From the NCBI GenBank assembly GCA_013697245.1, contig JACCXH010000026.1, forward strand, positions 1-64,000: a DNA stretch of 64,000 bases. The letters run 5' to 3'. The DNA is from Bacteroidota bacterium (lineage in GTDB: Bacteria > Bacteroidota > Bacteroidia > B-17B0 > Aurantibacillaceae). Of the stretch, positions 35,801 through 44,662 are shown in pieces. Made by a program: the position numbers and the translations under genes. Under the pieces are notes generated by a model. That model did no database searches and was not told the origin of the DNA. It was given only the letters and a program-made list of their open reading frames with translations. Numbering within the stretch: the first letter of the stretch is position 1; each line of letters begins with the position of its first letter.

Positions 35801-37174
35801 TTACTGCGTAATAACCAGTTTTTTTGTTGCTATAAGATCTTCGGTTCTAACTTTTACGAAGTAAACTCCTTCGGCAAACTCTTTTGTATTTACTAAGACC
35901 TGCCTTTCTGTAGAAGTTGTTGTGTAAATTATTTTCCCGTTAAGATCGCAAATAGTTATTTCGACTTGTTTGCTATTGTTTCCTAAATTGATGGTTAGTT
36001 TATTATTTGCGGGATTTGGATAAAGATCAATTCTTCCATCCCCTTCATTTTCTATTATACCCACGGTTAAATAATTTTTTATAGTGTTATACATGCCGTC
36101 AAAAATACCGAACCATTGTTTTGCCGTATTACTCATGGTTACCAATGTAAAGCCATAATCGTAACTATGGAACATATCCGACATGTTGGTGTAATCGCCA
36201 TCGTGGCCAAGTACAGAATTGTTGCTGTATAGGTGTGAGTTATGAATTCCTAAACCATAGCCTGCGCACCAGCTGGTGTAACTATTGGCGCTAAACACTT
36301 TCATCGCATTAAGTGAATTTTGAGTAAGCAGCGTGCCTGTAAACAAAGCTCTTGCAAAAATTGCCAGATCTTCAGGTGTGGTAACTATATTGGCGCCGCC
36401 ATAACCAAAAGTAAGCATCGATGTTTTTGGGTTGTTACTATAGTTAACTAACCCGCTTCCAAAATTCCACCATACACCAGCGTGGGGTTCGGTAAAATTC
36501 TCAAAACCTCCAAAAGAAGTATGTGTCATGCCTAATGGATCCCAGATCCTGCTATGCAAGGTTTGTTGTACAGGGTTACCGGTAACTGTTTGTGCGATCA
36601 GTGCCAGCAAAGCGTAATTGCTGGTAGAATATTGAAAATTTGTTCCGGCTGCAAAAGCGGGAGCACTGGGCACTATCGTTTCAAGAATCTCTACTGGTGT
36701 AAATGCATGATTAAAATTACTTGTAATTAAAGTTCCTGCGCTGGGAGTTTCCAAAAAATCGGCAATGCCGCTGGTGTGGTTAAGCAACTGGCGTAAGGTA
36801 ATAGTTGTATCAAAACTTACATTTAGATCAATGTATTTGTGCCATGACGAATCAAGGTGTAATGTTCCATCTTCAACTAATAAAAGAATAAGGGTGGCAA
36901 TATTTGCTTTTGTAATACTGGCGCCGTTAAAAACTGTTGAGTCGCAAATAGCAACACTGTTTTGGCCCACACCCGCAACCCCTTTCCAAACATCACCATT
37001 GGGCATAATCACACAGGCCGATACGCCATGATTGCCATAATTGGTTACACGGTTATTTAATGCCGTTTGAAGCTGGCCGGCAAGTGTAGGATTAATTTGG
37101 GACTGAATATTCGCAGAGAAAAGCAAAAACATTACAGTAGTAGCCGTAAATAGTTTGTGTAATTGTTTTTTCAT
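35801..37174 (-). CDS. Secreted beta-lactamase-related serine hydrolase with T9SS sorting domain
   Basis: The product is 457 residues with a signal peptide (about 1-25). The beta-lactamase/penicillin-binding class C fold is shown by the SxxK motif SITK (S86-K89), the LRQLLNHTSGI segment and HDGDYTN. The usual Tyr-x-Asn is YST followed by SNY (Y182), a slight departure. The last ~75 residues (IDLYPNPANNKLTINLG to ATKKLVITQ) form a type A type IX secretion sorting domain, so it is exported across the outer membrane and attached to or released from the cell surface. Substrate (peptide, ester or D-amino acid) is unknown. Confidence 0.9.
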   Translation of the reverse strand: MKKQLHKLFTATTVMFLLFSANIQSQINPTLAGQLQTALNNRVTNYGNHGVSACVIMPNGDVWKGVAGVGQNSVAICDSTVFNGASITKANIATLILLLVEDGTLHLDSSWHKYIDLNVSFDTTITLRQLLNHTSGIADFLETPSAGTLITSNFNHAFTPVEILETIVPSAPAFAAGTNFQYSTSNYALLALIAQTVTGNPVQQTLHSRIWDPLGMTHTSFGGFENFTEPHAGVWWNFGSGLVNYSNNPKTSMLTFGYGGANIVTTPEDLAIFARALFTGTLLTQNSLNAMKVFSANSYTSWCAGYGLGIHNSHLYSNNSVLGHDGDYTNMSDMFHSYDYGFTLVTMSNTAKQWFGIFDGMYNTIKNYLTVGIIENEGDGRIDLYPNPANNKLTINLGNNSKQVEITICDLNGKIIYTTTSTERQVLVNTKEFAEGVYFVKVRTEDLIATKKLVITQ

Positions 37175-37238
37175 GGAAGTGTTTTTAACTTGGTTTAAGA
37201 TCTTATAAATATAAATAGCCCTGTTAAATTTAATACCA

Positions 37239-37269
37239 CCAGTTATAAGATGTGTTTATCCAGTTATAA
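37239..37269. promoter_or_regulatory. Direct repeats spaced 21 bp upstream of the serine hydrolase gene
   Basis: CCAGTTATAA occurs at 37239-37248 and again at 37260-37269, 21 bases apart, which is two helical turns. They lie 65-95 bases upstream of the serine hydrolase start. This is the form of a tandem activator or repressor site; the regulator is not known. Confidence 0.4.
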
Positions 37270-37314
37270 AAGTAATTTTGTTTTGGCACTAATTTATGCC
37301 TTAACATAAATTGT

Positions 37315-39195
37315 TCACGTAACAGGAATGTAAATATGGAAAGTGCTGCCTTTGCCCGGCGAACTTTCTACTGTAATATCGCCATTGTGATTTTCAACGA
37401 TCTTTTTTACAATTGCCAAACCTATACCGGTGCCTGCATATTCTGTTTTTCGGTGCAGGCGCTGAAATACTTCAAAGATCCTTTCGCTGTATTCTGATTC
37501 AAAACCAATACCGTTATCGGCAACGCTTATGCGACAATATTTTACACCGTTTATCAGTTTTTTATTATTGAAACTTTCTGCCTTACCCATTTCACTTTTT
37601 ATTTTTATTTCGGGAGCTCTGCCTTCTACTGAAAATTTAAGGGAATTACTTATAAGGTTGTAAATAAGCTGTCGGAATTGAAAAGGAATTATCTTTAGCT
37701 CACACATTTTTCCAGTTTCAATGCTTGCATTTTTCTGCAAGAGCTCGTCTTTCAGATCTTCTTTTACTTCAAGGATAATGGTGCTTATATCTATGTTCTC
37801 AAACTTCCTTTCAGAAGCTGTTGTGCGCGAATAAGTAAGCAGATCTTGTATAAGGGTTTGCATTTTAAAAGCACAATCCTGTATTCGTTTAAAAAGATCT
37901 TTGCCTTTATCTGAAAGATTTTTTTGATCTTTCTCTGCAATTTGTGACGAAAATACCTGGATCTTTCTTAAAGGTTCTTGTAGATCATGACTGGATATGT
38001 AGGTAAAAGATTCCAACTCCTTATTAATTTTAACAAGCTCTTCGTTCTGTGTTTCAATTTTCTTTTCGGTTTTTTTACGATCGGTAATATCCTGGTAAGA
38101 TGTTAATGCAAATTTTTTATTTCCAATGGCTATTATTTCATAAAAAACAAGGGCAAAAAAAGTTTCTTTATTTTTTCTTGTATAAAGTACTTCAAACCCG
38201 GCACCAAACATTTTTTGTCTTAACTTAATCAATAATTGTTCTGTTTCTGCAGGCGGCAAGGCTTGCAATTCCTCAAGACTCCTATTATCTTCCAAATAGC
38301 TCATAATTATTGGGAACAACCTGGCGTTCTCCTCATCCGATACTAATTTCAGCTCTTCCGAAGTACGGCCAATCACTTCTTCCTCACTATAACCAAAATA
38401 GCTGTAAAAAAGTTTATTTGCGTAAACAATTTTGTTGTTACCAAGCTCGCCAAAAGATAAAGCAACAGGATTATTATCAAAGATCTTAAAAAAACGTTCT
38501 TCACTTTCTTCCAATTCTTTATTTTTTAATTCAAGTTCTTTATTTGTTTTTTCAATTTCAGATCTAAGAGTATCTGATACTCTTAGATCTTTTATTATTT
38601 TAAAATAGGTTGCTATAAGAATAATAATAGCAGAAAGAATAAGAGAAAAAGTAAGAATAGGTGTTAAAAACAACTCTTTATTTAATAAGCGCGATCTCAT
38701 CTCAAGCAAACGGTCCTCTTCGCTTTCCATCTTACTTATATGCTGGCGTACATTATCCATTAATGCTTTGCCTCCTAGCATTCTTTCAGTAGTTATTCTT
38801 TGTCCACCGGCTTCATTTATAATACTCTGCAGATACACCTTTCTTTTATTTACCAGAGATAATAAAGTAGCAGTATTTATTTGTTGTGAAGCATTATCTT
38901 TAGTAAGCAAACCTATTTTAACGAGACCGATCTCAAGAATGGCCACATTTTTAAAATAGGGCTTAAGAAAGGAAGAATCTTTTGTAATAATATAACCCCG
39001 TTGATTTGCTTCCATTTCAAGCAGAATAGAAAAAGTATTCCGAAGATTAAGTTTTACAACGTTGGTGTGATTTACCAATTTGGAAGTATGGATAAGATTA
39101 TCGATCCGGATATATGAAATAATAGAAAGTGTAACTAAAAAAATAGTTACGAAAAGAAACAGGAGCTTAGTTCTTGTATGCTTATATATTCCCAT
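37315..39195 (-). CDS. CHASE3/PAS sensor histidine kinase
   Basis: The product is 626 residues. The order is TM1 (about 11-27), a CHASE3-type periplasmic domain (45-172, with NQRGYIITKDSSFLKPY), TM2 (178-198), a coiled coil, PAS (233-370, FGELGNNKIVYANKLFYSYFGYSEEEVIGRT), HisKA with H403 in SSHDLQEPLRKIQ, and HATPase_c (NLISNSLKFS, DNGIGFESEY, GTGIGLAIVKKIVENHNGDI). All kinase motifs are intact. It ends 16 bases after the response-regulator gene upstream, and both are probably in one transcript, so they are likely a cognate phytochrome-like pair. The signal is unknown. Confidence 0.93.
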   Translation of the reverse strand: MGIYKHTRTKLLFLFVTIFLVTLSIISYIRIDNLIHTSKLVNHTNVVKLNLRNTFSILLEMEANQRGYIITKDSSFLKPYFKNVAILEIGLVKIGLLTKDNASQQINTATLLSLVNKRKVYLQSIINEAGGQRITTERMLGGKALMDNVRQHISKMESEEDRLLEMRSRLLNKELFLTPILTFSLILSAIIILIATYFKIIKDLRVSDTLRSEIEKTNKELELKNKELEESEERFFKIFDNNPVALSFGELGNNKIVYANKLFYSYFGYSEEEVIGRTSEELKLVSDEENARLFPIIMSYLEDNRSLEELQALPPAETEQLLIKLRQKMFGAGFEVLYTRKNKETFFALVFYEIIAIGNKKFALTSYQDITDRKKTEKKIETQNEELVKINKELESFTYISSHDLQEPLRKIQVFSSQIAEKDQKNLSDKGKDLFKRIQDCAFKMQTLIQDLLTYSRTTASERKFENIDISTIILEVKEDLKDELLQKNASIETGKMCELKIIPFQFRQLIYNLISNSLKFSVEGRAPEIKIKSEMGKAESFNNKKLINGVKYCRISVADNGIGFESEYSERIFEVFQRLHRKTEYAGTGIGLAIVKKIVENHNGDITVESSPGKGSTFHIYIPVT

Positions 39196-39211
39196 TATTA
39201 AACATAAACTT

Positions 39212-39667
39212 TTAACTTGCTAATACAAAATCTCGTCTTTGTGGCTGCCCTGTAAGCTGTTCAGGCTTTAATGCCAGTACTTTGGCGATCATTTTTGTAA
39301 GTAAAGGGTAGGAGGTAGGTTTACAGATATAATAATTTGCACCTAGGTGAAAAGTTCTGTCAATAATCTCAACATTGGATGAGGTGGAGAGTATGACAAC
39401 AGGTATATCTTTTAATTTTTTAATTTCCCTTATCTCCTGTAATGATTCGAAACCATTTTTACGCGGCATGTTCAGGTCAAGAAATATAATATATGGCGGC
39501 GGCGGTACAGTTTTATTTAAAGTGTCCAATAGCTCCACTCCATCGTTTGTAACGGTAAGTTTGACTTCTGAGTTCAGCTCGTTTAAAGCATCTTCAAAAA
39601 TAGCGCAATCATCATCATCATCATCGGCAAGAAAGATGTTTTTTGACGTATTGGAAATGGAGTTCAT
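39212..39667 (-). CDS. Single-domain response regulator
   Basis: The product is 151 residues with a receiver domain only. The acidic pocket is LADDDDDD (13-20), the phospho-acceptor is D64 in FLDLNMPRKNG, the switch is LSTSS (94-98) and the conserved Lys is K117 in ICKPTSY. There is no output domain, as in the Rcp1-type partners of phytochrome-like kinases. The ATG at 39665-39667 (MNSISNTSKN) is chosen over 39733, because a TATCTTTG promoter box lies inside the longer form. The histidine kinase follows 16 bases downstream. Confidence 0.93.
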   Translation of the reverse strand: MNSISNTSKNIFLADDDDDDCAIFEDALNELNSEVKLTVTNDGVELLDTLNKTVPPPPYIIFLDLNMPRKNGFESLQEIREIKKLKDIPVVILSTSSNVEIIDRTFHLGANYYICKPTSYPLLTKMIAKVLALKPEQLTGQPQRRDFVLAS

Positions 39668-39696
39668 GGTTGTTTTGGTTAGTTTACTTTTATATT

Positions 39697-39704
39697 CAAA
39701 GATA
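39697..39704 (-). promoter_or_regulatory. -7 promoter element for the response regulator-kinase operon
   Basis: On the minus strand TATCTTTG matches TAnnTTTG and lies 29 bases upstream of the chosen ATG. A TTTTG occurs 13 bases upstream, closer than the usual 19. This element decides the choice of the downstream start. Confidence 0.55.
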
Positions 39705-40012
39705 ACCAATTTATAAGCAAAATGTTGAGCCATTCTGCATAATTCTTTGTTATTTCACATAATGGAAAAAATGTTTTAACCAAAGTTTGTCCTCCTCTTG
39801 ATAAGGTGGTACGAAACGACGAAGGAATAAAGGATCAGCTATTTAGTTCATTTGTTCAATAAGCTTTGGATTAATTACTTATTTTTTGCCGCGAAATTCA
39901 AAAACAGGCACAAATATTTAGGTTAAACAGAATGATTAGCGAAATAATTATTTTAGCGAGTTATAACAGAAAATGAATTGCAAAAATCAAGAACATAAAA
40001 GGTAAAAATGGA

Positions 40013-40654
40013 CTATGGTTTTTCTTCCAAAAAAGTAGAGCGATAGATATCGCCAATGGCAACCATTTTTTCGTCAAAAATCTTTGGGCCAAAAGCATCT
40101 ACTAAAAACTCTTTGGCGTTAACATCTTCGATCTTGTATTCTTTTAATTCCTTTGGCTCTGATAGTGGGAGTCCGAGACACGATTTATAAACTTTCCAAA
40201 CAAACTCGGCATTGTAAAGTTCATCGTTATTTAAATTTATTTTATTATCGTAATGTATGCCTAACTTTGCTTGCGCCCAGCCGTGCATTTTGCCAATGAT
40301 ATCTGTTGTAAGTACTTCCTGTTCTATTAACCGTTTAATCATAAACTCGCCGCCAATAGACATTTTTTTAAACTCCTCGATGTTACATTTTTTTAAAGGC
40401 TCGGTTGCATAATAAACCATAGGCACATCGGCTTCAATAAAAATAACACCGGCATAATTAAATTTGCTGTTGCCATTGGGTAAAAAACTATTGGCTTTAT
40501 CGGTTTTTATAAAAATAATATCACCATCTTTTGGTTTTGTTTCTAAAGGATCGTCTTTGGTTTGCGCAAGGCCACTAAAAAGCGAGCATACAAAAAGTAA
40601 AGCGATAAGTAATTTCGTTTTCACAGAAATAATATTTTTTAAGAATGAAAACAT
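40013..40654 (-). CDS. YiiX-like papain-fold protein, probably catalytically inactive
   Basis: The product is 213 residues with a signal segment (about 13-30). It resembles the YiiX/YebB permuted NlpC/P60 group: KPKDGDIIFIKTDKANSF, SKFNYAGVIFIEADVPMVYYATEP and ELYNAEFVWKVYKSCLGLPLSEPKELKEY all fall in the family order. The family normally has SH in SKYSHVGI and Cys in YCSELVWK. Here Tyr67 stands for the His and Asn148 for the Cys, so both catalytic residues appear lost. It may be a substrate-binding pseudoenzyme. No partner gene is joined to it: about 280 bases without a recognisable gene follow, and 143 bases separate it from the O-methyltransferase gene. Confidence 0.7.
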   Translation of the reverse strand: MFSFLKNIISVKTKLLIALLFVCSLFSGLAQTKDDPLETKPKDGDIIFIKTDKANSFLPNGNSKFNYAGVIFIEADVPMVYYATEPLKKCNIEEFKKMSIGGEFMIKRLIEQEVLTTDIIGKMHGWAQAKLGIHYDNKINLNNDELYNAEFVWKVYKSCLGLPLSEPKELKEYKIEDVNAKEFLVDAFGPKIFDEKMVAIGDIYRSTFLEEKP

Positions 40655-40797
40655 AATGCGTTTTGTGATTTTACTATTATTGTATACGTTTACTTCACAA
40701 AAAGGTTGTGAAATTAGAATGTTAAAATACCTTATCTCTCTCTAAATATCAAATTTTTTGGGTTTAATGCGCTTTTGGCCCGTTTAAAAGCCAAAAA

Positions 40798-41433
40798 CTA
40801 ACGCTTACGCATCAGCATTAGGCCATCTCTTATCGGTAATAAAAGGTTTTCTACTCTTAACTCTTTCTCAATTTTTAGGTTAAAATTATGAATGGCCAGG
40901 GTATCAGTATCCATGTCTTTATCCAACACTTTGCCGCTCCATAACACATTATCGGCAATAATTAATCCACCGCTATTTACTTTATCAATTACCAGATCAA
41001 AATACAAAGCATAATTCCGTTTATCGGCATCAATAAAAACAAGATCAAATTTTTTATTCAAAGTTGGGATGATAGTATTGGCTTGCCCGGTAATTACCTC
41101 GATTTTATCGTTAAAAGCGGAACGGTCAATAAATTTTTGGGCAAAATGATTGGTCTCTTCGTTAGGGTCAATAGTGGTTAGTTTACCATTCTCCTTTAAA
41201 CCTTCGGCCAGGCACAGGGCAGAGTAGCCGGTGTACGTGCCTATTTCTAAAATAAATTGCGGTTGTTTTAATTTGGATAAAAAACTTAATAAGCGCCCTT
41301 GTATGTGCCCGCTTAGCATACGCGGCTGACTTACTTTTAAATTGGTTTCGCGATTTAATTCTTTTAAAAGATCTGTTTCTTTTTCAGAAAATGTTTCGCT
41401 ATACGCTGATAATTTTTCGTCGATGAATTCCAT
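40798..41433 (-). CDS. SAM-dependent O-methyltransferase (caffeoyl-CoA/catechol type)
   Basis: The product is 211 residues of the class I family, type 3 O-methyltransferases. Motif I is ILEIGTYTGYSALCLAEGL, then LTTIDPNEETNHFAQKF, and the metal-binding DADKRNYALYFDLV and IIADNVLWSGKVLD are visible. It needs a divalent cation in known relatives; the acceptor, a catechol-like hydroxyl, is not known. A stem-loop (TTTTGGC at 40773-40779 with GCCAAAA at 40790-40796) lies just after the stop, without a T tract. Confidence 0.92.
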   Translation of the reverse strand: MEFIDEKLSAYSETFSEKETDLLKELNRETNLKVSQPRMLSGHIQGRLLSFLSKLKQPQFILEIGTYTGYSALCLAEGLKENGKLTTIDPNEETNHFAQKFIDRSAFNDKIEVITGQANTIIPTLNKKFDLVFIDADKRNYALYFDLVIDKVNSGGLIIADNVLWSGKVLDKDMDTDTLAIHNFNLKIEKELRVENLLLPIRDGLMLMRKR

Positions 41434-41535
41434 GGTGTTAAGTTTATAATTTCAAGTTCAAAATTGAAAATTGGCTATTTAATAGTTAATAGGATTTTGC
41501 TCATAGTCTTGAATCATTAATCCTTTATCATTTTT

Positions 41536-42105
41536 TTAAGTTAATCGTTTTGTCATGATCTTGCTTACATTGCCAAACACCTGGCCGGGTGAGAATTTGC
41601 GCCAATGAAACTCATCCAGTTCGCCACCGTAAATAAAATAATAATCAATGTGCGCTTTTTTAAATTCCTGCAAAACATGTTCTCTAAAATTCAATAAAGC
41701 TATCCAGCCATCTTCGCCGTTATCATCAAACCATTCTTCGTAATAACTATCGTCACTATTATGAAAGTTAAGTACGTTTTCGCCAATTAAAATATATTTA
41801 TTAATACCCCTATAATTAAGGTCATCAATAAAATCGCGCTTAAAAAGCATGATATCGTTGTTGATGGCATCATTCCACTCGCCAATAAATTCAATGATGG
41901 CATACTTTTCGTGGTAATCCACAAATAAGATCTTAATGTAAAGTGTATCGCTTCCAATATCATCCCACTGCGGATGAATGTAAAAATTGTAGATAGTATT
42001 TGAATATTCAAACTCGCTGTACTCGCGTTGGTAAAATGGCGATTGTGGATCGTCTGATGCAACATATAAATGCCGCCAGTTAAAATAGGGCTCTATGTTG
42101 TGCAT
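41536..42105 (-). CDS. Conserved hypothetical protein in the polysaccharide locus
   Basis: The product is 189 residues, soluble, acidic and rich in aromatic residues (MHNIEPYFNWRHLYVASDDPQSPFYQREYSEFEY). No catalytic motif is evident and I do not recognise a named family. It shares one base (TAATG) with the stop of the glycosyltransferase upstream, so it is translationally coupled and last in the leftward operon. That suggests an accessory role to the pathway, but it may be a passenger. Confidence 0.75.
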   Translation of the reverse strand: MHNIEPYFNWRHLYVASDDPQSPFYQREYSEFEYSNTIYNFYIHPQWDDIGSDTLYIKILFVDYHEKYAIIEFIGEWNDAINNDIMLFKRDFIDDLNYRGINKYILIGENVLNFHNSDDSYYEEWFDDNGEDGWIALLNFREHVLQEFKKAHIDYYFIYGGELDEFHWRKFSPGQVFGNVSKIMTKRLT

Positions 42106-43037
42106 TATTTATATTTGTTGAAGACAGAATTAAAGAATTTTTTTAATTTGTTGCTGCTTTTTATTTCTATTGGGTTTCCATAATGATCGCCCAAATGCGC
42201 GTAACCCAATTTCATGGCTTCGATCACCGCTGCATTTTCTTCAGCCACAAAAGTTTTAAAAACAGGTTTTGTTTGTTGCATGGGCGGTACTACATTATCA
42301 TTGGCATGCGTGGCTTCTTTCGATTCTATATGGTTTGTGTAAGCAGGATTTGGATAAAGTGTTAACCAACCATTGATTACGCAAACAGCCTGCCATCTTA
42401 TGGCCCATGATGAAACTTTGCCTAAGATCTGGTCTTTCAGCATACCTTCCATATCGTAAGAGCCATAAGCATTAAAGCGTTGAATTAAATTCTTTTCCTG
42501 TAATTTTTCTAAAAGCTGTTGTGCGTTGGGATTAAAATGTTCCCAACGGTTTTTCCAGGTGGCCCAGCCCCAGCATTCCGACATAGCCAGAAAAAACACA
42601 TCCGGATATTTTGGACCGCAGGCAAAAAAATTGCAGGCGCCTATTTGGCAGATCTTTGGATCTTTTTCGTAGCGCGTTAAAGAATCATTCATGTGCAAAA
42701 GAAAATAAGGCGATAACACCAGGTCATCTTCTAATACAATTACATTACTGTGTTTGTTAACTACCTCCGTTACGCCGTCAATTACAGAGCCGGCAAGGCC
42801 TTTATTTTTAATTTGTTCCGTTACAATTACTTCTTTAAATCGTTTTTCTGAATTGACAATTTCGCGTGTCTTTTTTATCTTTTCAAGATCGGCGGCAGAA
42901 GCATTTTCTTTAGCGCCATCGCAAAAAATATACAGTAAACTATCTTTGGCTTCAATATTTTGCGCCAACGAATCTAATACCTGTTGGGTATGAAAAGGAC
43001 GATTATAGGTAAAGAGAACTATCGGCGCTAAATTCAT
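42105..43037 (-). CDS. Glycosyltransferase, GNT-I-like GT-A fold
   Basis: The product is 310 residues starting LAPIVLFTYNRPFHTQQVLDSLAQN. The GT-A acidic motif is VIVLEDDLVLSPYFLLHMNDSL (the EDD triad in place of DxD), as in GNT-I-like and sugar-transferring relatives. SECWGWATWKNRWEHFNP is a further conserved block. It would transfer a sugar from a nucleotide donor at the cytoplasmic face; donor and acceptor are unknown. It overlaps the upstream gene by four bases (ATGA). Confidence 0.85.
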   Translation of the reverse strand: MNLAPIVLFTYNRPFHTQQVLDSLAQNIEAKDSLLYIFCDGAKENASAADLEKIKKTREIVNSEKRFKEVIVTEQIKNKGLAGSVIDGVTEVVNKHSNVIVLEDDLVLSPYFLLHMNDSLTRYEKDPKICQIGACNFFACGPKYPDVFFLAMSECWGWATWKNRWEHFNPNAQQLLEKLQEKNLIQRFNAYGSYDMEGMLKDQILGKVSSWAIRWQAVCVINGWLTLYPNPAYTNHIESKEATHANDNVVPPMQQTKPVFKTFVAEENAAVIEAMKLGYAHLGDHYGNPIEIKSSNKLKKFFNSVFNKYK

Positions 43038-44662
43038 TTTTGCAATTGCTTTAAAGCTTCTCTAAAATACAGAAAAAGATCGTTCTTCCATTTAGAAAAA
43101 CCATTGTTTAATATGTTCTTAAGATACTCGTCGTTAAACGATTGCCCGTCTTTTGTAGTTAATTTTAAAATGGCATTGTCCTTGCCAGGAAATTTTTCCA
43201 TAAAAGTTTGAAAATAAAAACTATAAATACTTTCAATGTCATAATCAATTACAGGTTGTTGTTCTCCTTTTATAATACTAAAAAAAGTGTTTAAATCACG
43301 ACAAGAATGCACGAATTTAAAGTTGATGTATTGGTTGTCGTATAACGCCACCACAGGAATCTTAAAATGTGCCATCTCAATGCCCACAGTACCCCTGGCG
43401 GTAACTATTAGGTCGGGTTTTAAGTTAATGATATGAATGTTAGAGGTAGAATCATCCAAAATATGAAAATGTTTTAGTCCATAATTGTTTACCAAAGCAA
43501 TAGTTCTTTCCTTACAATCGCCATAACTGTTTGGATGCGTTTTAATATAAAAATTAGTATCGCTTGAATTCACCAACACATCTAAAGTTTGTTTTAAGAA
43601 CAGGTATAGGTCGGGAAACAACAGGCAGCGATTGATGTGTGGCGAATCGTAAAAATCGTGTGTGTAAATGACCACATTTCTTTTGCTGCTTTTAAATTTA
43701 GCAATAAGCTCTTGACTAATAGGTTTTTCTGAAAATGCAGAAACCTTCATATAGCGCGTGGCCTCATCAATAACACCGCTAAATCGCGAAGTAAATAATG
43801 TTTTAGAGGCTTCAAGATCTAGCGCGCTAATCTTTCTTTCCGGATTAATTTTACTGTGATCAATAGCGTGGTAGGGAAAATTTAATGTGGCCTCTTGTAT
43901 GATATAAGAATAAGAACCAAAGGTAAATACTTTTATTCCCTTCTGAAGGCAGATCCTTGCGGGGATACCGTGTTCAATATATGTTGTGTAGGAATTAAAG
44001 AGTGCTTTTATTTTTTGTTCTTTTAATAATTTTTCAAAATTGTAAAAGATGTTCAATCCTATTTCAATGACCTTAAGAATGTCGGCGTTAATTCTTTCTA
44101 TTGTAGGCTGACTAAAATAACGCAAATACGTATCGTAAATAAGATCGCCTACTAAAATGTTCTCAAATTTTATAGTTAAGATATCTTCCGCCTTTATTAT
44201 TTGTTTTTGGATCTTTTGTAGTTGCTGTTGAATAAAAGACTGGTCGTGAAATTTATCTTCGTTCCTGAAAATTAGTTTCCCGCCGAAAGCTCTGTGGAGC
44301 TTTTCGTTGGAGGAAGTAACGTAACGGTTAAAAATATGATCGAACTTATTTCCCCAGCCTATCCACCTTGTCCAGCTTACATCGTAGAAACTAACATTTA
44401 AATTGTTTTTTTGCGCGTAGGTCTTTGCAGCGGCTGCAAATTTAATAGTGTATTCATAATCTTTTATGAATTGTACCAATAAAATGCCATCTGCTTTTAA
44501 ATTTTCAGGCGTTTTAAAAAAAGATAATTCTTCGGCAAATTGCTCTTGTGTTTCGGTTAATTGTTGTTTTTTGTAATAGCTAAAGAGTCGCGGAAGAAAA
44601 AAGACTGAATCCATCGCGGCAAAATAAAAAGGTTTAATTATTTTCTTTAACGTTTGTTTCAT
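43034..44662 (-). CDS. Capsule/polysaccharide transferase-like protein (GT-B type)
   Basis: The product is 542 residues with no signal or clear membrane helix. The C-terminal half has RNVVIYTHDFYDSPH, TNFYIKTHPNSYGD, HILDDSTSNIHIINLKPDLIVTARGTVGIEMAHFKIPVVALYDNQYINF. This run resembles the acceptor/donor-binding half of KpsS/LipB- or CDP-glycerol-transferase-like GT-B enzymes. The position directly after PseI suggests transfer of a nonulosonic acid (pseudaminic acid) or another acidic sugar; this is inferred from context only. Confidence 0.65.
   Translation of the reverse strand: MKQTLKKIIKPFYFAAMDSVFFLPRLFSYYKKQQLTETQEQFAEELSFFKTPENLKADGILLVQFIKDYEYTIKFAAAAKTYAQKNNLNVSFYDVSWTRWIGWGNKFDHIFNRYVTSSNEKLHRAFGGKLIFRNEDKFHDQSFIQQQLQKIQKQIIKAEDILTIKFENILVGDLIYDTYLRYFSQPTIERINADILKVIEIGLNIFYNFEKLLKEQKIKALFNSYTTYIEHGIPARICLQKGIKVFTFGSYSYIIQEATLNFPYHAIDHSKINPERKISALDLEASKTLFTSRFSGVIDEATRYMKVSAFSEKPISQELIAKFKSSKRNVVIYTHDFYDSPHINRCLLFPDLYLFLKQTLDVLVNSSDTNFYIKTHPNSYGDCKERTIALVNNYGLKHFHILDDSTSNIHIINLKPDLIVTARGTVGIEMAHFKIPVVALYDNQYINFKFVHSCRDLNTFFSIIKGEQQPVIDYDIESIYSFYFQTFMEKFPGKDNAILKLTTKDGQSFNDEYLKNILNNGFSKWKNDLFLYFREALKQLQK

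Noticed and set aside
39734-40012. A small gene in the spacer upstream of the response regulator
   Set aside because: No frame of useful length with a start and family features was found; the segment is AT-rich with no clear signal.
40773-40796. Intrinsic terminator after the O-methyltransferase gene
   Set aside because: The stem TTTTGGC/GCCAAAA is followed by GCGC and not by T residues in the direction of transcription.
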